Positions 8,134 through 17,235 of a DNA stretch of 64,000 bases are shown piece by piece. The stretch is from an uncultured Hyphomonas sp. (GTDB lineage: Bacteria > Pseudomonadota > Alphaproteobacteria > Caulobacterales > Hyphomonadaceae). How positions within the stretch are numbered: the first letter of the stretch is position 1; each line of letters begins with the position of its first letter. The translations under genes were made by a program, and so were the position numbers. Where the stretch lies: NCBI RefSeq assembly GCF_963678875.1, contig NZ_OY787456.1, forward strand, positions 1,612,001-1,676,000. Reading direction: 5' to 3'. The notes beneath the pieces are model-generated. The model saw only the letters and a program-made list of their open reading frames with translations. It searched no databases and was not told the DNA's origin.

Positions 8134-8709
8134 ATGGACGAAAGACCCTTGGCTGGATCAAAGACGACACACGCGAACGAAGCTGCCCGCCGCTATGCGA
8201 GCGCGCTGTTCGAACTCGCACAGGACAAGGGCGATCTCGCCAATGTCCATAAGGATTTCAAGGCGTTCGCCGAACTGGCACAGGGCTCTGAAGACCTGAT
8301 GCTTCTGCTCGGTTCGCCGGCTTTCTCCCGTGAAGACAAGGTGAAGGCCCTGGCTGGCGTGAGCGAGAAGGCAGGCCTCAGCCCGCTGTTCGGCAAATTC
8401 CTCGGCACCATGGCGCAGAACGGCCGTTCGGGCGACATTCTCGGCGCCGCGGTCGCTTTCGACGAACTTTATGCAAAACAGCGCGGTGTAAAACGCGCCG
8501 TTGTACGCACCGCCAAGGAAATGTCCGGCGCAGAGCGCCAACGCATCGAATCAATCCTCGCCAAGGCCGTTGGCGGCGAGGTGGAACTTACCAGCGAGGT
8601 CGATTCCTCGCTCATCGGTGGCATCCAGCTGCGCATTGGGTCTCAACTCATTGATGCAAGCCTTGCCGCCAAACTGGAACGCATGAACACCGCCATGAAG
8701 GGAGCTTAG
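8134..8709 (+). CDS. atpH: F1F0 ATP synthase subunit delta
   Basis: 191 residues from the ATG at 8134. The frame is open further upstream to a TTG at 8101, but that extension (MLFSGQSAHLN) is not typical of the family. No strong ribosome binding site marks either start. The helical N-terminal domain (RRYASALFELAQDKGDL) and the C-terminal signature (G-G-I-Q-L-R-I-G-S-Q-L-I-D-A-S) identify the delta/OSCP family, which joins the F1 head to the peripheral stalk. It is the first gene of atpHAGDC and ends 7 bp before atpA. Genes for the F0 sector are absent from the window, as is usual in alphaproteobacteria, where they lie elsewhere. Confidence 0.95.
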   Translation: MDERPLAGSKTTHANEAARRYASALFELAQDKGDLANVHKDFKAFAELAQGSEDLMLLLGSPAFSREDKVKALAGVSEKAGLSPLFGKFLGTMAQNGRSGDILGAAVAFDELYAKQRGVKRAVVRTAKEMSGAERQRIESILAKAVGGEVELTSEVDSSLIGGIQLRIGSQLIDASLAAKLERMNTAMKGA

Positions 8710-8716
8710 TCGCTCG

Positions 8717-10252
8717 ATGGATATCTCAGCAGCAGAAATTTCGGGCATCCTGAAGTCGCAGATCGAGAATTTCGGCGTTGAAGCCGAAGTCTCCGATGTC
8801 GGTCAGGTTCTGTCAGTGGGCGACGGTATCGCCCGTATCTACGGCCTCGACGGCGTTCAGGCCGGCGAAATGGTCGAGTTCGACGGCGGCATCAAAGGCA
8901 TGGCGCTGAACCTCGAAAGCGACAATGTCGGTGTCGTGATCTTCGGTGACGACCGGGACATCAAGGAAGGCGACACCGTCAAGCGCCTCGACGAGATCGT
9001 GTCGGCACCGGTCGGCAAAGGCCTTCTCGGCCGCGTCGTGGATGCTCTCGGTAACCCGATTGATGGCAAAGGCCCGCTGGAAAACGTTGCTGCACGTGAA
9101 CGCGTGGACGTGAAAGCGCCGGGCATCATTCCGCGTAAGTCGGTGGACGAGCCGATGATGACCGGTCTCAAGGCCATCGACGGGATGATCCCGGTCGGCC
9201 GTGGTCAGCGCGAGCTGGTCATTGGTGACCGCCAGACCGGCAAGACCGCGATCTGTGTGGATACCATCCTGAACCAGAAGGCGACCAACGCGGCTGCCAA
9301 GAACGACAGCGAAAAGCTGTTCTGCGTCTATGTCGCCGTGGGTCAGAAGCGTTCGACGGTGGCGCAGGTCGTCAAGACGCTCGAAGAGCGGGGTGCGCTT
9401 GACTACACCATCGTTGTGGCCGCGACCGCTTCCGAGCCGGCACCGCTGCAGTACCTCGCGCCGTTCACCGGCTGCGCCATGGGTGAGTGGTTCCGCGACA
9501 ACGGCATGCACGCCCTCATCATCTATGATGACCTGTCCAAGCAGGCCGTTGCGTATCGTCAGATGTCCCTGCTGCTGCGCCGCCCGCCGGGCCGCGAAGC
9601 TTATCCGGGTGACGTGTTCTACCTGCACTCGCGCCTTCTGGAGCGTGCTGCGAAGCTGAACGAAGACAATGGCTCCGGCTCGCTGACGGCCCTGCCGATC
9701 ATCGAAACCCAGGCCAACGACGTGTCGGCTTACATCCCGACGAACGTGATCTCGATCACTGACGGCCAGATCTTCCTTGAGACGGACCTGTTCTACCAGG
9801 GTATCCGCCCGGCCGTGAACGTCGGTCTGTCGGTTTCGCGCGTGGGCTCTGCCGCCCAGACGAAAGCGATGAAGAAGGTTGCCGGCTCGATGAAGGGCGA
9901 ACTCGCCCAGTACCGCGAGATGGCTGCCTTTGCGAAATTCGGTTCCGACCTCGACGCCGCAACCCAGCGCCTGCTGAACCGCGGTGCCCGCCTGACCGAG
10001 CTCCTGAAGCAGCCGCAATACTCGCCGCTCCTGATGGAAGAGCAGGTCTGCGTGATCTACGCCGGTACGCGTGGTTACCTCGACAAGGTCGACCTGAAAG
10101 ACGTGACCCGCTACGAGAAAGAGCTGCTGGCTCACCTGCGCGGTGCGAACAAGGACCTGCTGACGAAGATCGCCACAGAAAAAGCTCTGACGGACGAGAT
10201 CGAAGCCGGCATCAAGAAGGCCCTGGACGACTTCACCTCGAAGTTTGCCTGA
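8717..10252 (+). CDS. atpA: F1 ATP synthase subunit alpha
   Basis: 511 residues, standard length. The P-loop is G170-D-R-Q-T-G-K-T177 and the ATP synthase alpha/beta signature region (PAVNVGLSVSRVGSAAQ) is present. The alpha subunit forms the non-catalytic nucleotide sites of the alpha3beta3 hexamer on the cytoplasmic side of the membrane and supplies the arginine finger to beta. It sits in the conserved order atpH-A-G-D-C with short spacers. No deviation from the family is seen. Confidence 0.99.
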   Translation: MDISAAEISGILKSQIENFGVEAEVSDVGQVLSVGDGIARIYGLDGVQAGEMVEFDGGIKGMALNLESDNVGVVIFGDDRDIKEGDTVKRLDEIVSAPVGKGLLGRVVDALGNPIDGKGPLENVAARERVDVKAPGIIPRKSVDEPMMTGLKAIDGMIPVGRGQRELVIGDRQTGKTAICVDTILNQKATNAAAKNDSEKLFCVYVAVGQKRSTVAQVVKTLEERGALDYTIVVAATASEPAPLQYLAPFTGCAMGEWFRDNGMHALIIYDDLSKQAVAYRQMSLLLRRPPGREAYPGDVFYLHSRLLERAAKLNEDNGSGSLTALPIIETQANDVSAYIPTNVISITDGQIFLETDLFYQGIRPAVNVGLSVSRVGSAAQTKAMKKVAGSMKGELAQYREMAAFAKFGSDLDAATQRLLNRGARLTELLKQPQYSPLLMEEQVCVIYAGTRGYLDKVDLKDVTRYEKELLAHLRGANKDLLTKIATEKALTDEIEAGIKKALDDFTSKFA

Positions 10253-10287
10253 GCCCTGAAGACTGAGCACGAACTGGAAGGCCTGAC

Positions 10288-11166
10288 ATGCCCAGCCTGA
10301 AGGACCTTAAGAACCGGATCTCCAGCGTGAAATCCACGCAGAAGATCACCAAGGCCATGCAAATGGTGGCCGCGGCGAAGCTGAAGCGCGCGCAGGACGC
10401 CGCAACGGCGGCTCGCCCGTATGCCGAGCGTATGGCCGCTGTTCTGGCCAATCTGTCGGCGTCCGCCAGCGGCGGTGGCCCGAAACTGCTGACCGGCACC
10501 GGCAATGACGAGACGCATCTGGTCGTCGTCATGACGGCCGAGCGCGGCCTCGCCGGTGGCTTCAACACCTACACTGTCAAACTTGCCCGTCAGACCATTC
10601 AGGCGCTGCAGGGCGAGGGGAAGACCGTGAAAGTGCTGACCGTCGGCAAAAAAGGCCGGGAGCAGCTGAAGCGGGACTTCGACAGCCTGTTCATCGGACA
10701 CGTCGACCTCTCCACCGTGAAGGGCGATGACTTCTCCGAGCCGGCAATTGCCCTCGGCAAGAACATTACCACCCGTTTCGAGGATGGTGAGTTTGATGTC
10801 GCAACGCTGATCTATTCGCAGTTCAAGAACGTGCTGAGCCAGGTTCCGACCGCGCAGCAGATGATCCCGGCGGCGCCGCCTGCCGAAGCCGAGACGATCG
10901 ATCTGGGCGGGGCGATCTATCAGTACGAGCCGTCGGAAGATGCGATCCTTGAGGCGCTCCTGCCGCGCTACATCAATACGCAGATCCTGTCGGCGATGCT
11001 GGAAGGCTCTGCTGGTTTCTACGCCAGCCAGATGACCGCCATGGATAACGCGACCCGCAACGCCGGCGAGATGATCGACTCGCTGGAGCTGCAGTACAAC
11101 CGCGCACGCCAGGCACAGATCACCAAAGAACTCATCGAGATTATTTCGGGCGCGGAAGCGCTCTAG
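10288..11166 (+). CDS. atpG: F1 ATP synthase subunit gamma
   Basis: 292 residues. The N-terminal helix (MPSLKDLKNRISSVKSTQKITKAMQMVAAAKLKRAQ) and the C-terminal helix (TAMDNATRNAGEMIDSLELQYNRARQAQITKELIEI) are the coiled-coil rotor shaft, and both are highly characteristic. Gamma rotates inside alpha3beta3 and couples proton flow to catalysis. A GGAAGG about 6 bp before the ATG supports the start. The operon continues with atpD 45 bp downstream. Confidence 0.98.
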   Translation: MPSLKDLKNRISSVKSTQKITKAMQMVAAAKLKRAQDAATAARPYAERMAAVLANLSASASGGGPKLLTGTGNDETHLVVVMTAERGLAGGFNTYTVKLARQTIQALQGEGKTVKVLTVGKKGREQLKRDFDSLFIGHVDLSTVKGDDFSEPAIALGKNITTRFEDGEFDVATLIYSQFKNVLSQVPTAQQMIPAAPPAEAETIDLGGAIYQYEPSEDAILEALLPRYINTQILSAMLEGSAGFYASQMTAMDNATRNAGEMIDSLELQYNRARQAQITKELIEIISGAEAL

Positions 11167-11211
11167 AGAACAAGAACCCAGAGAATACCCGCTCCAAAGG
11201 AGACGACCCGC

Positions 11212-12636
11212 ATGAGCACTCCCGCAAACGCCAAAGGCCGCATTTCCCAGGTCATCGGCGCCGTTGTCGACGTTGAGTTCGATGGCGAGCTGCCGGCTAT
11301 CCTCAACGCGCTTGAAACCGACAACAACGGTACGCGCCTGGTGCTGGAAGTTGCTCAGCACCTCGGTGAGAACACGGTTCGCACCATCGCCATGGACTCG
11401 ACCGAAGGTCTCGTCCGCGGCGGCCCGGTGGCAGACACCGGCAAGGCGATCACCGTTCCGGTTGGTCCGAAAACCCTCGGCCGCATCATGAACGTCATCG
11501 GTGAGCCGATCGACGAACGTGGCCCGATCGGCGCTGACATCGACCGCCCGATCCACGCTCCGGCACCGGAATTCATCGACCAGTCGACCGAATCCGAAGT
11601 GCTCGTCACCGGTATCAAGGTCGTCGACCTGCTCTGCCCGTACGCCAAAGGCGGCAAGATCGGCCTGTTCGGCGGTGCCGGCGTTGGCAAGACGGTTCTG
11701 ATCCAGGAACTGATCAACAACATCGCCAAGCTGTTCGGTGGTTACTCGGTCTTCGCCGGTGTCGGCGAGCGGACGCGTGAAGGTAACGACCTCTATCACG
11801 AGATGATCGAATCCAAGGTTATCAACCTGGAAGGCGAGAGCCGCGTGGCCCTGGTCTACGGTCAGATGAACGAGCCTCCGGGCGCCCGTGCCCGCGTCGC
11901 CCTGACCGGCCTGACACAGGCCGAATACTTCCGCGACGAGGAAGGCAAGGACGTCCTGTTCTTCGTGGACAACATCTTCCGCTTCACCCAGGCCGGCGCC
12001 GAGGTGTCCGCCCTTCTCGGCCGTATCCCGTCCGCTGTGGGCTACCAGCCGACGCTGGCGACCGACATGGGCCAGCTGCAGGAGCGTATTACCTCCACGA
12101 ACAAGGGCTCGATCACCTCGATCCAGGCCGTCTACGTTCCGGCTGACGACCTTACCGACCCGGCCCCGGCCACCTCGTTTGCCCACCTTGATGCGACGAC
12201 GGTTCTGAACCGCGCCATCTCGGAAAAAGGCATCTACCCGGCTGTGGACCCGCTGGACTCCACCAGCCGTATCCTCGACCCGCTGGTCGTTGGCGAAGAG
12301 CACTACGGCGTTGCCCGCGGCGTGCAGGAAATCCTGCAGAAGTACAAAGAGCTGCAGGACATCATCGCCATCCTCGGCATGGACGAACTGTCGGAAGAAG
12401 ACAAACTCGTCGTGGCGCGCGCCCGGAAAGTGGAACGTTTCCTGTCGCAGCCGTTCGACGTGGCTGAAGTCTTCACCGGTTCGCCGGGCGTTCAGGTGAA
12501 ACTGGAAGACACGATCAAGGGCTTCAAAGGCCTGATCGCTGGCGACTATGACCACCTGCCGGAACAGGCCTTCTACATGGTCGGCGACATCGAAGCCGCC
12601 AAAGCCAAGGCCGCCAAGATGATGGCAGACGCGTAA
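11212..12636 (+). CDS. atpD: F1 ATP synthase subunit beta
   Basis: 474 residues. The P-loop is G154-G-A-G-V-G-K-T161; catalytic-site motifs G-E-R-T-R-E-G-N-D-L and A-L-V-Y-G-Q-M-N-E-P-P-G-A-R follow, and the DELSEEDKLVVARARK C-terminal helix is present. Beta carries the three catalytic nucleotide sites. An AAAGGAGA motif ahead of the ATG is a strong ribosome binding site, in keeping with the high dose of beta required. The next gene, atpC, starts 13 bp after the stop. Confidence 0.99.
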   Translation: MSTPANAKGRISQVIGAVVDVEFDGELPAILNALETDNNGTRLVLEVAQHLGENTVRTIAMDSTEGLVRGGPVADTGKAITVPVGPKTLGRIMNVIGEPIDERGPIGADIDRPIHAPAPEFIDQSTESEVLVTGIKVVDLLCPYAKGGKIGLFGGAGVGKTVLIQELINNIAKLFGGYSVFAGVGERTREGNDLYHEMIESKVINLEGESRVALVYGQMNEPPGARARVALTGLTQAEYFRDEEGKDVLFFVDNIFRFTQAGAEVSALLGRIPSAVGYQPTLATDMGQLQERITSTNKGSITSIQAVYVPADDLTDPAPATSFAHLDATTVLNRAISEKGIYPAVDPLDSTSRILDPLVVGEEHYGVARGVQEILQKYKELQDIIAILGMDELSEEDKLVVARARKVERFLSQPFDVAEVFTGSPGVQVKLEDTIKGFKGLIAGDYDHLPEQAFYMVGDIEAAKAKAAKMMADA

Positions 12637-12649
12637 GCGGACAGGACAG

Positions 12650-13057
12650 ATGGCCGATAAACTCCACTTCTCGCTCGTTTCGCCCGCGAAAGAGCTCTTC
12701 TCCGGAGAGGTCGATCATGTGATCGCGCCCGGTACGGAAGGCGAGTTCGGCGTGCTGGCAAATCACGCGCCTTACATGACGACGCTGCGCAATGGCGTGG
12801 TGCGCGTGCTGGAAGGCGACACGGTCAAGATGCGCATCTTCGTGCGTGGCGGCTTTGCGGACGTCACGTCCGCTGGCTTGACCATCCTGGCTGAAGAGGC
12901 CCGCATGCTCGACGACGTGACCGTCGAAGACGTGCAGGCTGAAATGGAAGCCACGCACCTGAAGCTTCAGTCGCTCGACAAGGATGACCCGACGCGCGTG
13001 ATTATCCAGGAGCACTACGACTATCTCGAGAGCCTCAAGGCCGCTCTGGTCCACTAG
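12650..13057 (+). CDS. atpC: F1 ATP synthase subunit epsilon
   Basis: 135 residues. The N-terminal beta-sandwich (LHFSLVSPAKELFSGEVDHVIAPGTEGEFGVLANHAPYMTTLRNG) is the standard epsilon domain, and the C-terminal helical part is present but short on recognisable ATP-binding features. Epsilon links gamma to the c-ring and can inhibit ATP hydrolysis. In alphaproteobacteria the zeta protein (see 62101) takes over much of the inhibitory role. It is the last gene of the operon, followed by a terminator hairpin. Confidence 0.96.
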   Translation: MADKLHFSLVSPAKELFSGEVDHVIAPGTEGEFGVLANHAPYMTTLRNGVVRVLEGDTVKMRIFVRGGFADVTSAGLTILAEEARMLDDVTVEDVQAEMEATHLKLQSLDKDDPTRVIIQEHYDYLESLKAALVH

Positions 13058-13075
13058 GGTTCCGCTCCTACCCAT

Positions 13076-13112
13076 CAAAAACGCCGCTCCGAAACGGGCG
13101 GCGTTTTTTTTT
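13076..13112 (+). terminator. Rho-independent terminator of atpHAGDC
   Basis: An AACGCCGC stem (13080-13087) pairs with GCGGCGTT (13098-13105). Within the loop a further CCG/CGG pair can form around AAA. A run of nine T residues (13104-13112) follows, and A residues on the 5' side make the structure usable in both directions. It lies 20 bp after the atpC stop and 28 bp before the end of the convergent crotonase-like gene, so it may terminate both units. Confidence 0.9.
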
Positions 13113-13140
13113 GCCTGAGGGTTGTTCGCTGCGGGTTGTC

Positions 13141-13932
13141 CTAGTCGCCGGTGAATTCCGGGTCGCGGCCTTCGAGGAAGGCCTTGATGCCTTCCCGGAA
13201 ATCGTCCGAGCGCTGGAGCAGGGCGAAGGCTTCCAGGTCGCGGTGGGCGGTGGCTTTTGCCAGTGCCAGCGCCGCCACATTCACATCCTGCTTGACCATT
13301 TTAAGCGCTGTCGGTGGCAAGCGGGACGCGGCGGCGGCCACTTCGCGCGCCTTGTGCATGGCGGTGCCGGCTGGCACGACATGGTCAGCAAGGCCCCAGT
13401 TGAGCGCCGTTGCGGCATCGATCTTTTCGCAAAGCCCTGCGATCCGTTTCGCGCGTGCCGGGCCGACCAGCGCCACGAAGCGGGGGATGGAGCCCCAGCT
13501 CATGTTCATGCCGCGCTCGACTTCCGGAACGTAGAAGACCGAGTTTTCCGCAGCGACCCGCAGGTCGCAGGAGGTGGCGAGTGCAACGCCGCCGCCAACA
13601 CACCAGCCTTCGACGGCGCAGATCGTCAGTGCATCCACATTTTCCCATGCCTCGCACATGCGCGGGCCCCGGCGCAGCAGGATCCTCCGTTCCCGGAGGG
13701 AGGACTTCGCCGCTGTGGTTCCGGCTGGGTCTTTCAGGTCCGCGCCCATGGAGAACTGGTCAGCGCGACCGGTGAGGATGACCGTTGAGATCTCCGGTGC
13801 ATCATGGAACTGGAGCGCGGCTTCTGTGAGGTCCTGCATCAGCTGCTGGCTGAGGGCGTTGGCGCGAGCACCGGTGTCGAACCGGACAATGGCGACACGG
13901 CCATCGATTTCGGTACTGACGAGCTCGCTCAT
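13141..13932 (-). CDS. enoyl-CoA hydratase/isomerase (crotonase) family protein, atypical active site
   Basis: 263 residues, normal for the crotonase fold. The oxyanion-hole regions (F-S-M-G-A-D-L near 60-66 and G-W-C-V-G-G-G-V-A-L near 109-118) are present. Of the two catalytic glutamates of enoyl-CoA hydratase, the second is retained (E137 in V-P-E-V-E-R-G), but the first, expected directly after the GGG-x turn, is A117. That pattern fits an isomerase or another crotonase-superfamily activity better than a straightforward hydratase. Its start overlaps the stop of the DsbA-like gene (ATGA, 13929-13932), so the two are probably translationally coupled at the end of the aldehyde dehydrogenase-ubiA unit. 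Confidence 0.88.
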   Translation of the reverse strand: MSELVSTEIDGRVAIVRFDTGARANALSQQLMQDLTEAALQFHDAPEISTVILTGRADQFSMGADLKDPAGTTAAKSSLRERRILLRRGPRMCEAWENVDALTICAVEGWCVGGGVALATSCDLRVAAENSVFYVPEVERGMNMSWGSIPRFVALVGPARAKRIAGLCEKIDAATALNWGLADHVVPAGTAMHKAREVAAAASRLPPTALKMVKQDVNVAALALAKATAHRDLEAFALLQRSDDFREGIKAFLEGRDPEFTGD

Positions 13933-14588
13933 GCGTTGGCCGCGGGCGGGTGTTCGGCTGCATGGCGGATAAAGCGCGCAAGTTTTTCCGGAGTTTCAGC
14001 GCCCTGCGCAGCGAACTGCCGGTTGGCGATATAGGTTGGAACGCCTGTGATGCCGATTTCGCGGAAGTATTTCTCCTCCGCACGCACGGTCACCACGTCC
14101 GCATCTGTCGCGAGCAGGTCCGCGACGATCGTCGGATCGAGATCGATCTGCCGGGCGATGTCCACAAGCACGCCGTGGTCGCCGATATCGCGCCCGTCAT
14201 GGAAGAAAGCCTGGAACAGGGCTTCCTTCGCGGCGGCCCCCTTGTTCTGGCCCTGCGCCCAGTGAACGACGCGGTGGGCATCGAGACTGTTCGGGCGCCA
14301 GCTGATTTCGTCGAATCGGTAGGGAATGCCTTCCGCCTCGCCATAATCGATCAGCGCCTGACGCATCGCACCAGAGCGTTCTTTCGCTTCCGGCGAGCTG
14401 AACGCCTTTCGCATGTATTCCTTGTAGTCGACCCCGCCCGCCGGAATGGTCGGGTCAAGTTCATAGGGGCGGAACAGGAGCTGTACTTCAACGTCCGGCA
14501 CCAGGGCCATGGCCGCTTCGATGCGGCGCTTGCCGAGCCAGCACCAGGGACAGACGAGATCGGAAACCATTTCAATGACAACAGGCAT
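13929..14588 (-). CDS. DsbA-family thiol oxidoreductase (FrnE-like)
   Basis: 219 residues, thioredoxin fold with a large helical insertion. The redox motif C13-P-W-C16 follows the first strand (IEMVSDLVCPWCWLGKRRIE), a form typical of the FrnE / 2-hydroxychromene-2-carboxylate isomerase-like branch of DsbA. No signal peptide is visible, so it is expected in the cytoplasm, unlike true DsbA. The G-V-P-T-Y cis-proline loop near 190 is intact. FrnE-like proteins act as disulfide oxidoreductases linked to stress in some bacteria; the substrate here is unknown. It is coupled to the downstream crotonase gene by a 4-bp overlap. Confidence 0.9.
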   Translation of the reverse strand: MPVVIEMVSDLVCPWCWLGKRRIEAAMALVPDVEVQLLFRPYELDPTIPAGGVDYKEYMRKAFSSPEAKERSGAMRQALIDYGEAEGIPYRFDEISWRPNSLDAHRVVHWAQGQNKGAAAKEALFQAFFHDGRDIGDHGVLVDIARQIDLDPTIVADLLATDADVVTVRAEEKYFREIGITGVPTYIANRQFAAQGAETPEKLARFIRHAAEHPPAANA

Positions 14589-14619
14589 GGCCGTACCTTA
14601 TGCCATCAAGGGGCCCGCG

Positions 14620-15750
14620 TCACGGTTCGTCCGGTGATTCAGGGGCGTCCGGGAAGACATAGCCATCACGTTCCAGTGTGCGGCGTATTTCGCTGGCGAG
14701 CCAGGTTTCAGGCAGGCCGGGTTCGCGCGGTCCTGTCTGGAGCTCCAGGCCGAAAGGCAGGGTCACCTTGTCCGGATTGCCGTCAGGCACGATTTCCGGC
14801 CCGGAGAAAAGGGTGCGGGGCGCCGGTTCCGGGGTCATGGCGGCCAGCGTCAGGCCGAGGGCCACCAGCGCGCCGGTCCAGACATTGGACTTGAAGACCG
14901 CGAGGGCCACGCCTTCACCCCGGCGTTTCAGGCGGGAGATCTGCGACGTGGCATGGCCGAGGAAAGCGAGCGACGTGACAGCGCCCATACGGCCCGCACC
15001 CTGGATGCCGGAGGCGGCTGCGATCAGGGCCGCCGCGATGATGAAGAAGCCGAAGCTGTAGAGCGCGGCATGCTTGCCGAAGAGGCGCGCGGTGGACTTC
15101 ACGCCGATCAGGGCGTCGTCTTCCCGGTCCTGCAGGGCGTAGATCGTGTCATACGCCACGGTCCAGCAGGCGAGGCCGACATAGAGCAGGATGGCCGGGA
15201 AGCCGACACTGCCAGCCACCGCGGCGCCGACGAGGGCGCCCCAGTTGAAAGTGGCCCCCAGCCAGGCCTGCGGCCACCAGGTGACGCGTTTCATGAAGGG
15301 GTAGGCTGCGACCAGCGGGATCGAGAGCAGGGCGACAATCTTGGCATCGCCCGGCAGGCACAGCCAGACAAGGAAGCCGACCATCAGCTGGGCACCCAGG
15401 AAGATGTGGGCCTCACGCAGGGTAACAAGTCCGGCCGGAAGCGGCCGCAGGGCCGTCCGCTCCACCTGCGCATCGAAATCACGGTCGGTGATGTCGTTCC
15501 AGGTACAGCCTGCCCCCCGCATGGCGGTCGCCCCGATGAGGAACAGGACGGCCCACAGGAAATCTGTGAGGTAAACCCCGGTCTCGATCCGCTCGAAGGC
15601 GAGCCCGATCAGGCAGGGGAGGTAGAGGAGCCAGATGCCGACGGGCCGGTCCCAGCGTGCCAGCATGGCGTAGGGGCGCATGCCCGGCGGCAGGCTGGAG
15701 AGCCAGCCCGGCAAGGCGCTGTCGGCAGGAGAGAACTGGGGCGCGGTCAT
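14620..15750 (-). CDS. ubiA: 4-hydroxybenzoate polyprenyltransferase with a C-terminal extension
   Basis: 376 residues, about 60-70 more than usual. Both Asp-rich motifs of the UbiA superfamily are present: N-D-I-T-D-R-D-F-D near residue 85 and D-T-I-Y-A-L-Q-D-R-E-D-D near 199, which bind the Mg-diphosphate of the prenyl donor. Eight or nine membrane helices span the rest. The enzyme attaches the polyprenyl tail to 4-hydroxybenzoate in ubiquinone synthesis, supplying the respiratory chain encoded nearby. After the last helix there is a soluble tail (from about 308) rich in Pro, Glu and Leu, ending P-D-A-P-E-S-P-D-E-P, which I cannot assign. Confidence 0.95.
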   Translation of the reverse strand: MTAPQFSPADSALPGWLSSLPPGMRPYAMLARWDRPVGIWLLYLPCLIGLAFERIETGVYLTDFLWAVLFLIGATAMRGAGCTWNDITDRDFDAQVERTALRPLPAGLVTLREAHIFLGAQLMVGFLVWLCLPGDAKIVALLSIPLVAAYPFMKRVTWWPQAWLGATFNWGALVGAAVAGSVGFPAILLYVGLACWTVAYDTIYALQDREDDALIGVKSTARLFGKHAALYSFGFFIIAAALIAAASGIQGAGRMGAVTSLAFLGHATSQISRLKRRGEGVALAVFKSNVWTGALVALGLTLAAMTPEPAPRTLFSGPEIVPDGNPDKVTLPFGLELQTGPREPGLPETWLASEIRRTLERDGYVFPDAPESPDEP

Positions 15751-15812
15751 CGGAGCGGCTTATAGCGCGGATTCCCGATTCCGACAGGGCATCGCACCTG
15801 TCAGGGGAATGG

Positions 15813-17186
15813 TTACGCCACCGAGACGGTCTTGCGGTTCATGAAGGCGCGGAGGCCATCTGCGGCGAGTTCCCGTCCATAGCCGGATTGCTTGATCCCG
15901 CCGAACGGCAGGCGCGGGTCGGACGCCACCATGGAATTGACGAACGTGGCACCCGCTTCCAGTTCCCGCACGGCCTGGTCAATTTCGGAATCCTCCTTTG
16001 AAAACAGGACGGAGCCGAGGCCGAACACGCTGCGATTGGCGCGGGTGATGGCGTCGTCGAGGCTGGAGACTTTCCAGAGATTTGCGACCGGGCCGAACAT
16101 TTCCTCGTCTGCCGAAGGCGTGCCGGAATGGGCTTCCGCCAGGATCTGCGGGGCGATCCATGCGCCTTTGCCGGGCACGGTGCGCTCCCGGGTCAGGCGC
16201 TCGGCCCCGCCGTTCAGGGAGCGTTCGACCTGGTCGGAGAGTTCATCCCGGATGGCTAGCGTCGCGAGTGGGCCGACATCGGTGTCTGCGTTCATCGGAT
16301 CGCCGACCTTGAGGGCATCGAATGCGGCGGTGAAGCGTTTGGCGAAGGCGTCATGGATGTCGGCGTGCACGAAGAATCGCTTGCCCGCGATGCAGGACTG
16401 GCCGGAATTCTGGATCCGCGCCGTGACGGCTGTTTGCACGGCTTTCTCGAGGTCCGCGGACGGCATGACGATGAAGGCATCGGATCCGCCGAGTTCGAGC
16501 AGGCTGGGCTTCACGCAGTCGCCTGCGATGGCAGCGACGCTGCGTCCGGCGGGACCGGAGCCGGTCAGGGTGACGGCTTTCACCCGGTCGTCGCGGATGA
16601 CGCCTTCCACGTCGGACGAGCCGATCAGCAGTGTCTGGAAACAGCCCTCCGGAAACCCCGCCCGGCGGAAGACGTCTTCGATGTTCAGGGCTGACCGCCA
16701 CACATTCGAGGCGTGCTTCAGCAAGCCGACATTCCCCGCCATCAGGGCCGGGGCCGCAAAGCGGAAGACCTGCCAGAAGGGGAAGTTCCACGGCATGACC
16801 GCGAGGACAGGCCCCATGGGCAGGTGACGCACGAAGGCGCGGTGAGCTTCCGTGCGTATCGACTCATCCTGCAGATAGGATGCGCCGTGCTCGGCATAGT
16901 GCCGGCAGGCGGTCGCACATTTCTTCACTTCTGCGTCGGCCTGGGAAAGCGGCTTGCCCATCTCCAGCGTGATGTCGCGGGCATATACGGGGGCCTTGGC
17001 TTCCAGAACGTCCGCAGCTCTGTTCAGGAGTTCCGCGCGTTCGGCCAGTGGGACGGTACGCCAGCTGCGAAAGCGGCCGGCGGCCTTTTCGAGGGACGTT
17101 TCGATGCCTGCGGCGGTGAGCGGGGTAAAGCTTTCGATCACCTCACCATTTGCCGGGTTGATTGACTGTACCTGACGATCTGGCAT
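15813..17186 (-). CDS. NAD(P)-dependent aldehyde dehydrogenase, succinate-semialdehyde dehydrogenase type
   Basis: 457 residues, the shorter length typical of the Sad/GabD-like group. The catalytic cysteine lies in N-S-G-Q-S-C-I-A-G-K-R, and the general-base glutamate in L-L-E-L-G-G-S-D-A-F. The cofactor-binding M-P-W-N-F-P-F-W motif is present. The family oxidises succinate semialdehyde or similar small aldehydes to the acid. A GABA transaminase is not nearby, so the exact substrate is an inference. It heads the minus-strand unit that continues with ubiA, and is divergent from rsmE with only 49 bp between the two starts. Confidence 0.9.
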   Translation of the reverse strand: MPDRQVQSINPANGEVIESFTPLTAAGIETSLEKAAGRFRSWRTVPLAERAELLNRAADVLEAKAPVYARDITLEMGKPLSQADAEVKKCATACRHYAEHGASYLQDESIRTEAHRAFVRHLPMGPVLAVMPWNFPFWQVFRFAAPALMAGNVGLLKHASNVWRSALNIEDVFRRAGFPEGCFQTLLIGSSDVEGVIRDDRVKAVTLTGSGPAGRSVAAIAGDCVKPSLLELGGSDAFIVMPSADLEKAVQTAVTARIQNSGQSCIAGKRFFVHADIHDAFAKRFTAAFDALKVGDPMNADTDVGPLATLAIRDELSDQVERSLNGGAERLTRERTVPGKGAWIAPQILAEAHSGTPSADEEMFGPVANLWKVSSLDDAITRANRSVFGLGSVLFSKEDSEIDQAVRELEAGATFVNSMVASDPRLPFGGIKQSGYGRELAADGLRAFMNRKTVSVA

Positions 17187-17235
17187 GGCGGGCTCCTGAC
17201 TTAACCTTGTCCCTTTATAAGCTTATACCCCGCCC

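Noticed and set aside
10132..12555. Very long antisense open frame (807 codons) opposite atpG and atpD
   Set aside because: It mirrors highly conserved, strongly biased coding sequence, which leaves the opposite frame open in high-GC DNA. It has no recognisable domain or start signal.
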